A DNA stretch of 64,000 bases, taken from Rhodococcus triatomae BKS 15-14. Lineage in GTDB: Bacteria; Actinomycetota; Actinomycetes; Mycobacteriales; Mycobacteriaceae. The stretch's first letter is position 1, and each line of letters starts with the position of its first letter. The stretch spans positions 1-64,000 of the forward strand of contig AODO01000024.1 of NCBI GenBank assembly GCA_000341795.1, written 5' to 3'. Made by a program: the position numbers and the translations under genes. The notes under the pieces were generated by a model. It searched no databases. It was not told the DNA's origin and saw nothing but the letters and a program-made list of their open reading frames with translations. This document shows, in pieces, positions 33,707 to 42,425 of the stretch.

Positions 33707-33750
33707 CTGCCGCGCGGTTCCGCTCGTGGACCGCGCGGCAGTTTGCTTTT
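33707..33750 (+). terminator. Rho-independent terminator after doxX
   Basis: A 12-bp GC-rich stem (33707-33718 with 33730-33741) is followed by TTTGCTTTT. This T-rich tract is rare in this genome and gives a classic intrinsic terminator. Confidence 0.85.
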
Positions 33751-33779
33751 GCTGCCGCAGCCGAGCAACGTAGGTGATC

Positions 33780-35471
33780 ATGGTTGCGAAAACCGATTCT
33801 CCAGGAATGGGTTCCGGGCAGAGTGATCCCGACGACACGGGTATCGCTCGCGCCGCGACGGGCGGTGCCGGGACGACCGCGACGGGCGGCACCGGATCCC
33901 GCGGTGCCGACACCACGACGGGCACGCCGGTACGTACCGACCGCGTCGTGTTCGGGGTCACCGCGTCGATCGTCGGCGTCATCCTGGTCTGGGGCCTGAT
34001 CTCCCCGGAGAACCTGCAGACGGTGACGGGGCACGTGCTCGACTGGATCGTCACCAACGTCGGCTGGCTGTTCATCCTCGCCGCAAGCGGTTTCGTGCTC
34101 TTCTCGCTGTGGCTGGCGTTCAGCCGGTTCGGAAGGATCCCGCTCGGCAAGGACGGTGAGAAGCCCGAGTTCAAGACCGTCAGCTGGATCGCGATGATGT
34201 TCAGCGCCGGCATGGGCATCGGCCTGATGTTCTACGGAGTCGCGGAACCGCTCGCCCACTACGTGACGCCGCCTCCCGGCACGGACGGTGGCATCGGCAC
34301 CGCGATGGCCACGACGATGTTCCACTGGAGTCTGCATCCCTGGTCGATCTACGCCGTCGTAGGGCTCGCGCTCGCGTACGGCACCTATCGACGGGGCCGC
34401 AAACAGCTGTTCAGCTCGGCCTTCGTGTCCCTGCTCGGGCGGCGCGCCGAAGGCCCGATCGGCAGGGTCATCGACATCCTCGCCATCTTCGCGACCATGT
34501 TCGGTACCGCCGCGTCGCTCGGCCTCGGCGCCCTGCAGATCGGATCCGGCCTCGAGGTCGCGGGATGGGTCGAGGAAGCCGGGATCATGCTCCTCGTCAC
34601 GGTCATCGCCGTGCTGACCTTCGCCTTCGTCGCATCGGCCGTGTCGGGTGTCGCGAAGGGCATCCAGTGGCTGTCGAACATCAACATGGTGCTCGCGCTC
34701 CTGCTCGCGGTGTTCGTGTTCGTGCTCGGTCCGACCGTGCTCATCCTCAACCTGATTCCCACGACGCTCGGTGCGTACTTCGGCGAGCTGTTCGAGATGT
34801 CCGCGCGTACCGCCGCGTCCGCGAACCCCGAGGTGGGGGAGTGGCTGTCCTCGTGGACGATCTTCTACTGGGCGTGGTGGATCTCGTGGACCCCGTTCGT
34901 CGGGATGTTCCTCGCACGGATCAGCCGGGGACGAACCATCCGTGAGTTCGTCGCCGGTGTCATCCTCGTGCCCAGCGTGGTGAGCCTGCTGTGGTTCTCG
35001 GTGTTCGGCGGTGCGGGCATAGGGGAGCAACGCGACGGTATCGACCTCGCCGGCCGGGACTCCTCCGAGGCGCAGCTGTTCGGAATGCTCGACAACCTGC
35101 CGCTGGCAGGCATCTCCACGGTGCTCGTGATGATCCTCGTGGCCATCTTCTTCGTCTCCGGTGCGGACGCGGCATCCATGGTGATGGGCAGCCTGTCCCA
35201 ACGTGGCACGCTCTCGCCGCAGCGGTGGAACGTGGTGTTCTGGGGAGCGCTCACCGGTGGCGTCGCCGCGCTGATGCTGTGGACGGGAGGGACGAACGCG
35301 CTGGACGGCCTCCAGACCATGACGATCATCGCCGCGGCGCCGTTCGTCGTGGTGATGATCGGGCTGTGCGTCTCCCTGTACCGAGATCTCTGTCACGATC
35401 CGCTGATCCTGCGGCCGCGGGAACGCCGCCGGTTGCCGCTACCGCTGCGCCGTCATCGCATCCCCGAGTGA
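33780..35471 (+). CDS. BCCT-family betaine/carnitine/choline transporter
   Basis: 563 aa. An N-terminal disordered stretch of about 50 residues rich in Gly/Thr precedes 12 membrane helices. Family signatures: FSAGMGIGLMFYGVAEPLAHY (Gly-rich segment), MFHWSLHPWSIYAVVGLALAY (split here as a long TM), and FYWAWWISWTPFVGMFLARI, the Trp-rich substrate site. It imports compatible solutes with sodium or protons across the plasma membrane. The C-terminus is short and basic, unlike the long osmosensing tail of Corynebacterium BetP. The start is ATG 33780; the GTG six bases earlier is possible. Confidence 0.92.
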   Translation: MVAKTDSPGMGSGQSDPDDTGIARAATGGAGTTATGGTGSRGADTTTGTPVRTDRVVFGVTASIVGVILVWGLISPENLQTVTGHVLDWIVTNVGWLFILAASGFVLFSLWLAFSRFGRIPLGKDGEKPEFKTVSWIAMMFSAGMGIGLMFYGVAEPLAHYVTPPPGTDGGIGTAMATTMFHWSLHPWSIYAVVGLALAYGTYRRGRKQLFSSAFVSLLGRRAEGPIGRVIDILAIFATMFGTAASLGLGALQIGSGLEVAGWVEEAGIMLLVTVIAVLTFAFVASAVSGVAKGIQWLSNINMVLALLLAVFVFVLGPTVLILNLIPTTLGAYFGELFEMSARTAASANPEVGEWLSSWTIFYWAWWISWTPFVGMFLARISRGRTIREFVAGVILVPSVVSLLWFSVFGGAGIGEQRDGIDLAGRDSSEAQLFGMLDNLPLAGISTVLVMILVAIFFVSGADAASMVMGSLSQRGTLSPQRWNVVFWGALTGGVAALMLWTGGTNALDGLQTMTIIAAAPFVVVMIGLCVSLYRDLCHDPLILRPRERRRLPLPLRRHRIPE

Positions 35472-35488
35472 CGGCCACGGCATGAGGA

Positions 35489-37066
35489 TCACCGCCAGCT
35501 CGGCAGCCACAACTGTTGCTGCCACATCTCCGGGGTGATGGGCAGTGCCGTGAGGATCGGCCACAGCCAGACGAAGTTCGCAATCACCAGCCCCAGGTAG
35601 AGCGCGACCGCCAGCAGGCCGGTGCCGCGGCGTTCGTCGGCCTGTGCCCGGGTCGCACCGACGCGTCCGCGGGCGGCGCCGATCACCTCGCCGCACACCA
35701 GTGCCAGCCCCATCACCAGGAACGGTGCGAGTGCGACCGCGTAGAAGTAGTACATCTGCCGGTCCATCGTCACGAACCACGGCAGCCAGCCCGCCGCGTA
35801 CCCGACCAGGACCGCGGCGTACCGCCAGTCGCGTCCCACCACGGAGCGCCACAGCGCCCACGCGAGCATCGGCAACGACAACCACCACAGCGCCGGGGTG
35901 CCGATCAGCATGATCGCCTTGACGCAGCTGTCGGCGCCGCAACCGGACACCTGATCGCCCTCGGCGAAGTAGTACAGCATCGGCCGCAGCCCCATCGGCC
36001 ACGTCCACGGCTTGGATTCCCACGGGTGGTGGTTGCCGGCCGAATTGGTCAGGCCGGAGTGGAACTCGAGGACGTTCGCGCTGTAGTACCACAGCGAGCG
36101 CAGCGCGTCCGGCACGAACGAGAAGCTGCCCCCGAACCCGATCTCGTCGCCCACCGCGTGCCTGTTCACCCCGGTCTCCGACGCGAACCAGGCCCAGTAG
36201 CTCGCCAGGTAGACCCCGAGCGGGACCAGGACCAGCGCGTACAGCCCGGGACCGATGTCACGCAGCGCGGCACCCGCCCACGGCCGCCGCACCCCGTGGT
36301 ACCGGCGGGCCGCGACGTCGAAGGCCACGCACATCACCCCGAAGAACGCGATGAAGTACATGCCGGACCACTTCGTGCCGCACGCCAGACCGAGCATGAC
36401 GCCGGCGCCGAACCGCCACCAGCGGACGCCGAGCCGCGGACCGTACTCGGAGACCCCGATCCGGCCCTCCGCGAAGGCCACGGCCAACCGTTCCCGCACC
36501 TGGTCGCGGTCGACGACCAGGCAGCCGAACGCGGCGACCACGAACAACGCCATGAAGATGTCCAGCATCCCGATCCGCGACGAGACGAAGGTGACACCGT
36601 CGGCGATCAGCAGGATGCCCGCGATCGCCCCGACCAGCGTCGACCGCGTCATACGGCGCACGATGCGTATCACCAGCAGCACGAGGAGCGTGCCCGCGAC
36701 GGCCGCCGCGAACCGCCAGCCCCAGCCGTTGTAACCGAAGACGGCCTCACCCAGGGCGATCAGCTGCTTGCCGACCGGGGGGTGCACGACCAGCCCGTAG
36801 CCGGGGTTGTCCTCCAGCCCGCCGCCGGTGAGCACCTGCCAACCCTGCGGCGCGTAGTGCTTCTCGTCGAACACCGGTGTACCGGCGTCGGTCGGGTACC
36901 CGAGCATCGTGAACCGGGTGATCGCCGCGATCGCGGTGAGGAACAGGGTGACCACCCAGCCGCGGAGCCGGTCGTCGGGCGGCGGGTCCGGTACCGGCGC
37001 GGCGGGCCCCGGGCTGATCAGCACCCGGTCGTCCACCGCCCAGCGCTCGTCGGTCAACTGGGTCAC
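35489..37066 (-). CDS. pmt: Dolichyl-phosphate-mannose--protein mannosyltransferase
   Basis: 525 aa, GTG start. It is a multi-pass GT39 enzyme that transfers mannose from polyprenyl-phosphate-mannose to Ser/Thr of secreted proteins (M. tuberculosis Rv1002c). The first outside loop carries the catalytic acidic pair FDEKHYAPQGWQ. HPPVGKQLIALGEAVFGYNG and GWRFAAAVAGTLLVLLVIRI follow. Later EFHSGLTNSAGNHHPWESKP is typical. About ten membrane helices are visible. It may glycosylate exported proteins such as the Thr-rich ones in this window. A TACGAT -10 element lies six bases before the GTG, so the mRNA is probably leaderless. Confidence 0.93.
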   Translation of the reverse strand: MTQLTDERWAVDDRVLISPGPAAPVPDPPPDDRLRGWVVTLFLTAIAAITRFTMLGYPTDAGTPVFDEKHYAPQGWQVLTGGGLEDNPGYGLVVHPPVGKQLIALGEAVFGYNGWGWRFAAAVAGTLLVLLVIRIVRRMTRSTLVGAIAGILLIADGVTFVSSRIGMLDIFMALFVVAAFGCLVVDRDQVRERLAVAFAEGRIGVSEYGPRLGVRWWRFGAGVMLGLACGTKWSGMYFIAFFGVMCVAFDVAARRYHGVRRPWAGAALRDIGPGLYALVLVPLGVYLASYWAWFASETGVNRHAVGDEIGFGGSFSFVPDALRSLWYYSANVLEFHSGLTNSAGNHHPWESKPWTWPMGLRPMLYYFAEGDQVSGCGADSCVKAIMLIGTPALWWLSLPMLAWALWRSVVGRDWRYAAVLVGYAAGWLPWFVTMDRQMYYFYAVALAPFLVMGLALVCGEVIGAARGRVGATRAQADERRGTGLLAVALYLGLVIANFVWLWPILTALPITPEMWQQQLWLPSWR

Positions 37067-37072
37067 CGATCG

Positions 37073-37082
37073 ATCGTAGGCT
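37073..37082. promoter_or_regulatory. Overlapping divergent -10 elements for pmt and rsmI
   Basis: On the minus strand TACGAT (37078-37073) lies six bases before the pmt GTG. On the plus strand TAGGCT (37077-37082) lies seven bases before the rsmI ATG. The two hexamers share TA at 37077-37078. Only 23 bp separate the start codons. Confidence 0.55.
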
Positions 37083-37089
37083 GTCGAAC

Positions 37090-37920
37090 ATGAACGGTTG
37101 TCTCGTCCTGGCCGCGACCCCGATGGGGGAGGTCCGCGACGCCTCGGAACGGCTGCGGACCGCCCTCTCGACAGCGGACGTGGTCGCCGCCGAGGACACC
37201 CGCCGCACGCGGCATCTCGCGTCCGCGCTCGGCGTCACCATCTCCGGTCGCGTGGTCAGCTTCTACGACCAGGTCGAAACGGCCCGGCTGCCCGCGCTCG
37301 TCGAGGACGTCGCGGCGGGGAAGACCGTGCTCCTGGTCACCGATGCGGGCATGCCCTCGGTCAGCGATCCCGGCTATCGACTCGTCGCGGCCTGTGTGGA
37401 ACGGGACCTGCCGGTGACGTGCCTGCCCGGTCCTTCCGCGGTGACGACGGCGCTGGCACTGTCCGGAGTGCCCGTGGAACGGTTCTGCTTCGACGGTTTC
37501 CCGCCGCGGAAGCAGGGGCCGCGCCGAGCCTGGCTGGAGACGTTGCGGACCGAGGCCAGGGCGTGCGTGTTCTTCGAGGCCCCGCACCGGCTCGCGGACT
37601 GCCTCGCCGACGCCGTCGATGTCCTCGGCGGCGAGCGCCGCGGCGCGGTGTGTCGTGAGCTGACGAAGACGTACGAGGAGGTTCGCCGCGGCACGCTCGC
37701 CGAGCTCGCGGCGTGGGCCGTCGACGGCGCGCGCGGTGAGATCACGGTCGTGCTGGAGGGTGCCCGCCCGGTCGCGGCGCGGCCCGAGGATCTGGTCGCC
37801 ACCGTCGAACAGTTGGTCGCCGAGGGGGCTCGGCTCAAGGACGCGTGCGCGGATGTCGCGACGGACGGCGTCTCCAAACGTGAGGTGTACGAAGCGGTGC
37901 TCGCCGCGCGCCGGGGGTGA
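37090..37920 (+). CDS. rsmI: 16S rRNA (cytidine-1402-2'-O)-methyltransferase RsmI
   Basis: 276 aa. It methylates C1402 in the ribosomal P site using SAM. Family marks: LVLAATPMGEVRDASERLR, VAAEDTRRTRHLASALG, VLLVTDAGMPSVSDPGYRLV, CLPGPSAVTTALALSGVP and VFFEAPHRLADCLADA, typical of the tetrapyrrole-methylase fold. VCRELTKTYEEVRRGTLAEL closes the core. The ATG has no ribosome binding site and lies seven bases from a TAGGCT element, so a leaderless transcript is likely. Confidence 0.95.
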   Translation: MNGCLVLAATPMGEVRDASERLRTALSTADVVAAEDTRRTRHLASALGVTISGRVVSFYDQVETARLPALVEDVAAGKTVLLVTDAGMPSVSDPGYRLVAACVERDLPVTCLPGPSAVTTALALSGVPVERFCFDGFPPRKQGPRRAWLETLRTEARACVFFEAPHRLADCLADAVDVLGGERRGAVCRELTKTYEEVRRGTLAELAAWAVDGARGEITVVLEGARPVAARPEDLVATVEQLVAEGARLKDACADVATDGVSKREVYEAVLAARRG

Positions 37921-38015
37921 CACCCCGTGCTCGCGGCGCGGTGACGGCGACACGTGCCGGCCGAGCGTGGGCGGCGCCGTGCCACAGGGCGGTCGCCTGC
38001 CGTGGGCAGGAACGA

Positions 38016-38129
38016 TCAGGTGGGCATTCCGGCCAGCACGACGATGAGTGCGACGGACGCCGCGATCACGAGCGCGGCGGACAGGGTCGGCGGGATGCTC
38101 TGGACAATCCTGATGGCGATGCGGCTCAC
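38016..38129 (-). CDS. Small single-pass membrane protein (37-aa sORF)
   Basis: 37 codons from GTG 38129 to TGA at 38016. GAGGAG lies six bases before the GTG, a near-perfect ribosome binding site. The peptide starts VSRIAIRIVQSIPPTL and continues as one hydrophobic helix (SAALVIAASVALIVVLAGMP). It has a basic N-terminus and a hydrophobic body, so it should insert in the membrane with N-terminus inside. It lies in a 451-bp gap after rsmI otherwise empty on the minus strand. I know no family for it; evidence is the binding site plus the helix. Confidence 0.5.
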   Translation of the reverse strand: MSRIAIRIVQSIPPTLSAALVIAASVALIVVLAGMPT

Positions 38130-38159
38130 CCTTCACTCCTCACGTCGATGTGCGCTGCC

Positions 38160-38198
38160 CGGCGGGAACTACCCCTCGAATCTCTTCAGTTCCCGCCG
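38160..38198. repeat. 11-bp perfect inverted repeat upstream of the sORF
   Basis: Arms CGGCGGGAACT (38160-38170) and AGTTCCCGCCG (38188-38198) with a 17-base spacer. It lies 31 bp upstream of the sORF GTG and 174 bp before the STAND gene. It may be an operator or a leader hairpin. The rest of 38199-38371 shows no clear feature. Confidence 0.5.
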
Positions 38199-38371
38199 GT
38201 GCTGCGACGTACGCAGGGCCTTGCCTGCGGTGCTCACAACTGTGCCGCCCGGATTGGACCTGACCAATAGGTCTGTGCCGCCGATCCGGTATTCTCCCAG
38301 TTCAATTGTGGTGAGGAACTATTCCGCAGCGGATTTTCCGCGGGTGGGAACTGGTGTAGACGGGCGGCCCG

Positions 38372-41300
38372 ATGACCGACGAGCACGACGCGAGGCTGCA
38401 CTTCGCCGACCAGTTGAGGCTGTTGTTCGCGACCGCGGGCGGGCCGCCGCTGAAGACGGTCGTGTCGGAGGCCGCCGCGCTCGGGCGCGCGATCGGCGCG
38501 GAGAAGCAGGTGTCGATCCAGCGGCTCAGTGACTGGCGTTCGGGCAAGCGGGTACCCGCCAGTTTCGACTCGCTGCGTCCCGTCCTCGTCTCGCTGATCC
38601 GGACGGCCCAGTCGCTGCACGGAAGCCAGCCGCCGTCGCCGGGCCTGTACTCGCTCAAGCAGTGGCAGGTGTGGTGGGAGGGCGCCCGTGACGGTGGCAG
38701 CGCCACCCGCGCGAGCGTGGAGTCCGACAAGCCCGCCGCGGTCCCGATGTCCGGGGTCCGCCCGTACCGCGGACTCCAGCCGTACCGTGCCCAGGACGCC
38801 CGGCTGTTCTTCGGCCGGACCGAGAGTCTGAGGCGCCTCGTCGACGTGGTGACCGCGGCGCAGGGGCACGGCATCGCCATCGTCACCGGCGCCTCCGGAG
38901 TCGGGAAGTCGTCACTCGTGCAGGCCGGGCTCGTGCCCGAACTGCTCGGGTCCGGTCCGCTCCGGCCCGAGGGGACGCCCGGCACGGCGATCGTGCTGAC
39001 CCCGGGTCCCGATCCCATGCGTTCGCTCGCCGCGGCACTTCCCGAGCTCGGCGACCTGCCCCCGGACTTCGGGCGGGAGGACGTCCGGCGCGCGGTCCGC
39101 GCGGCCGCGGACCGGCTCGACGTCTCGCAGCTGGTGCTCATCGTCGACCAGATCGAGGAACTGTTCACCCAGTGCGACGATCCGGACGCCCGCGACCGCT
39201 TCCTGGCCGTGCTCGACGCCGCTGCCTCCGCGCTGGCCGCCGACGAGACGCCGGACGCGGCCCCGGTCGTGGTCGCGACGATGCGATCGGACTTCTACGC
39301 GCAGGCGCTGGCCCACCCGGTCCTCGCCGACGCCCTCGAACGGCGCAGCCGAGCCGTGTCCCCGCTGACGCGAGCCGACATGGTCGATGTCATCACCCGG
39401 CCGGCGCAGCTGATCGGGCTCAAGCTCGAGTCGGGCCTCGTCGACCTGATCCTGCACGACCTCGGCGTGCTCACCGCGGACGACGGCGGCAGCACCGTCC
39501 TGCCGCTGCTCTCTCACCTGCTCGACACCATGTGGGAGCGCCGCCGCGGCGGCCAGCTGACGGTCGCCGCCTACCGGGCGACCGGCGGTGTCCGCGGATC
39601 GGTCACCGCGACCGCGGAGCGCACCTGGGAGGGGCTGGACGAGCGGGGCCGCGTCCTCGCCCGCGCCGTCATGGTGCACATGGTGTACGTCACGCAGACC
39701 GGCGCCGACGTCAAGATGCGCCGCACCCTGCCCGAACTTCTGGCCCTGACCGACGACCCCGGTGAGGTCCAGCAGGTTGTCGACCGGTTCATCGCGGCCC
39801 GGGTGCTCGTCGCCGACGCCGACAGCGTCGAGCTGATCCACGATGCGGTGATCGAGGCGTGGCCCCGGCTGAAGACGTGGATCCACGAGGACCGCTCGTA
39901 CTCGGCCCTGCGGCAGCAGATCGAGGAGGACGCGGCACGGTGGGAACAGTCCAGCCGGGACTCGAGCCTGCTGTACCAGCGCGGCCGCCTCGACATCGTG
40001 CACGAGGCGTCGCGCCTGGCCACCGAGGGCAGTGCCGGAGTGGGGTACGTCGGCTCGGGAGGTGTCGGCCTGGTCGCGACGTCGATGACGCCGTCGGCGA
40101 CCGAGTTCCTCGCCGCATCGACCCGCCACTCCCGCCGCAGTACGTGGATCGCCCGCGGTGTGATGGCGGCGCTCGTGGTGTCGACGGTGATCGCGCTGGT
40201 CGCGGTGTCGATGGCGTGGTCGGCGAAGAACCGCGCCGAGTCGGAGCGGAGTGCCGCCCAGTTCCGGCAGGTCATGGCGCTCGCCGATTCGTTGCGGACC
40301 ACCGACCCGACGACCTCGGCGCGGCTGTCGCTGGCGGCCTGGCAGATGCGGCCGGGCTCGGACGACGCGTACTCCCGGTTGATCGCCACCGAGGCGACAC
40401 CGATCGGCCGGGCGGTCGACGGTCACACCGGGCCGGTGTACGGGGTCGCGGTCAACAGCGCCGGCACTCTGATGGCGTCGGCCAGCGACGACCGCACGGT
40501 GCGGTTGTGGGAGCTCGGCGGCACCGAGCCGACACAGGTCGGGGCGCCGCTGAGCGGTTCCGAGAAGTACATGGCCTCGGTGTCGTTCTCCCCGTCGGGG
40601 ACCGTGCTCGCCGCGGGCGCCGGTGACGGCACGGTGCGCATGTGGGACGTCCGGGACCCCGCCGTCCCGCGTCTGCTCCTCGACGGAGTGCGGACCGGCA
40701 CCAAGGCCGTCCACAACATCCGGTTCAGCCCCGACGGCAGAACTCTGGCCGTGCCGAACGACGACGGCACCGTGACCCTCCTCGACACCTCGTCGGCACT
40801 GGGCGAGACGCCCGCTCCGGGACCGTATCCGGCCACGATCCTGGCGGCGCACCCCGCCGGGGTCCGCACGGTGTCGTTCCGGAACGACTCGGCGGTGCTG
40901 GCGACGTCGAGCGACGACCGCAGTGTCCGGCTGTGGGACCTGTCGAATCGCACGACTCCGGTGTTGTTGCCGCCGGTCCCCGCGGAGTTCGGTGACGTCG
41001 TGCACTCGGTGGCGTTCGCGCCGGACGGGCGGATGCTGGCGGCGAGCAGCGACGACGGCGTCATCCGGCTGTTCGACACCACCGACGTCCGGGCGGTCCG
41101 GGAGGTCGGGACACCGGTTCAGGCGCACACCGGCGCGATCTGGACGATCGCCTTCGAACCCGAGGGCACGACGCTGGTCAGCGCGTCCTGGGACGGCACG
41201 GTCAAACGCTGGTCGGTGGGGGACGGCCGCAGCACGATGCGGCAGCTGCAGCCCCCGATGACCGGCAACGGCGGCGGCGTGCCTGCGTTGGCGCTGTCGC

Positions 41301-42418
41301 CCGACGGGGCGACGGTGTTCACCGGCGGCCAGGATTCCCGCGTGCGGGTGTGGACGCTCCCGCGTACCGCGGTGGCGGCGGCGGATTCGGCCCTCACCCT
41401 GCCGTCGATCAGTCGGGACGGCCGGTTGATGGCGACAGCCGGCTACGACTCGGTGGTCCGGCTCTGGCGGGTGAATCCGGTGGGCGGTGTCGGGGCCGCG
41501 GGGGCGGTCGAGCTGCCCCGGCCCTTCGGCGGCGCGTACGTGGTCGAGCTGGCCCCGGACGGAACACTGATGGCGACGGCGCCCACGACCGGCGGACAGG
41601 TGCAGATCTGGGACGTCCGGGACCCGGATCGTCCGGTCGCGCTGGGTGCACCCATCGTCACTCAGACACGTTTCACATGGGAGCTGGCGTTCGGGCCGGA
41701 CAGCCGTACTCTCGCCGCCGGCGACGACGACACCAGCGTGCGGCTGTGGAATCTCACCGACCCCGCCAGGCCGGTGCCGTGGGGGGAACGACTCGACGGG
41801 CCGACCAACCTGGTCCGGACCGCGGCGTTCAGTCCCGACGGGTCGTCGCTGGTCGCGGCGGACGCGGACGGCGGCATGTTCACGTGGCGGGTGACCGATC
41901 CTGCCGCTCCCGAGGCACTGACGGTCCGGGAGGGCGGTGGCGGGTCCGGTATCAACGCGGTGTCGTTCGCGCCGGACGGCAGGACCCTGGCGACAGGCAC
42001 GGACGACCAGACCGTCGTGCTGTGGGACCGCGCGGAGGACGGCTCGCTGACGGCGCGCGAACCCGAGTTGCGGGGCCACAGTGGCACCGTCTACTCGACG
42101 TCCTACGACTCGACCGGGCGGTACGTGGTGTCGGGTGGTGACGACGGCACCGTTCGGTTGTGGGACGTCTCCCATCCCGCGACCATGCGCGAGGTCGGTG
42201 GGCCGATCCTCGTCGACGGGCCGGGACGCCAGCAGGTCAAGTTCCTGCCGAACTCGAACACGGTCGTGGCGGCGGACGGCGACGGCGTGCTGAGGATCCT
42301 GCGCCTGGACGTGGACGCGATCATCGACCGGGTCTGCGCGGCGTCGTCGCCGCTCAGCACCCAGCAGGAGGCGGACTACGAGTTGACCGGATCGGCGCGA
42401 GGGGAGTGCTCGACGTAG
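38372..42418 (+). CDS. nSTAND NTPase with N-terminal HTH-like domain and 14 WD40 repeats
   Basis: 1348 aa. An N-terminal helical domain (about 1-100; SIQRLSDWRSGKRVPASF) resembles the HTH region found in front of many actinobacterial STAND proteins. The nSTAND1 NTPase starts at PYRGLQPYRAQDARLFFGR. Walker A GASGVGKS is at 173-180 and Walker B LVLIVDQIEELF at 254-265. A single membrane helix lies near 590-613. From about 680 to 1330 I count 14 WD40 repeats, enough for two seven-bladed propellers; typical blades end VRLWEL, VRMWDV and VRLWDL. STAND proteins act as signal-dependent switches, and some defend against phage. No effector domain (nuclease, protease, TIR) is seen. In M. tuberculosis this locus holds a different gene. 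Confidence 0.88.
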   Translation: MTDEHDARLHFADQLRLLFATAGGPPLKTVVSEAAALGRAIGAEKQVSIQRLSDWRSGKRVPASFDSLRPVLVSLIRTAQSLHGSQPPSPGLYSLKQWQVWWEGARDGGSATRASVESDKPAAVPMSGVRPYRGLQPYRAQDARLFFGRTESLRRLVDVVTAAQGHGIAIVTGASGVGKSSLVQAGLVPELLGSGPLRPEGTPGTAIVLTPGPDPMRSLAAALPELGDLPPDFGREDVRRAVRAAADRLDVSQLVLIVDQIEELFTQCDDPDARDRFLAVLDAAASALAADETPDAAPVVVATMRSDFYAQALAHPVLADALERRSRAVSPLTRADMVDVITRPAQLIGLKLESGLVDLILHDLGVLTADDGGSTVLPLLSHLLDTMWERRRGGQLTVAAYRATGGVRGSVTATAERTWEGLDERGRVLARAVMVHMVYVTQTGADVKMRRTLPELLALTDDPGEVQQVVDRFIAARVLVADADSVELIHDAVIEAWPRLKTWIHEDRSYSALRQQIEEDAARWEQSSRDSSLLYQRGRLDIVHEASRLATEGSAGVGYVGSGGVGLVATSMTPSATEFLAASTRHSRRSTWIARGVMAALVVSTVIALVAVSMAWSAKNRAESERSAAQFRQVMALADSLRTTDPTTSARLSLAAWQMRPGSDDAYSRLIATEATPIGRAVDGHTGPVYGVAVNSAGTLMASASDDRTVRLWELGGTEPTQVGAPLSGSEKYMASVSFSPSGTVLAAGAGDGTVRMWDVRDPAVPRLLLDGVRTGTKAVHNIRFSPDGRTLAVPNDDGTVTLLDTSSALGETPAPGPYPATILAAHPAGVRTVSFRNDSAVLATSSDDRSVRLWDLSNRTTPVLLPPVPAEFGDVVHSVAFAPDGRMLAASSDDGVIRLFDTTDVRAVREVGTPVQAHTGAIWTIAFEPEGTTLVSASWDGTVKRWSVGDGRSTMRQLQPPMTGNGGGVPALALSPDGATVFTGGQDSRVRVWTLPRTAVAAADSALTLPSISRDGRLMATAGYDSVVRLWRVNPVGGVGAAGAVELPRPFGGAYVVELAPDGTLMATAPTTGGQVQIWDVRDPDRPVALGAPIVTQTRFTWELAFGPDSRTLAAGDDDTSVRLWNLTDPARPVPWGERLDGPTNLVRTAAFSPDGSSLVAADADGGMFTWRVTDPAAPEALTVREGGGGSGINAVSFAPDGRTLATGTDDQTVVLWDRAEDGSLTAREPELRGHSGTVYSTSYDSTGRYVVSGGDDGTVRLWDVSHPATMREVGGPILVDGPGRQQVKFLPNSNTVVAADGDGVLRILRLDVDAIIDRVCAASSPLSTQQEADYELTGSARGECST

Positions 42419-42425
42419 TCCGGCG

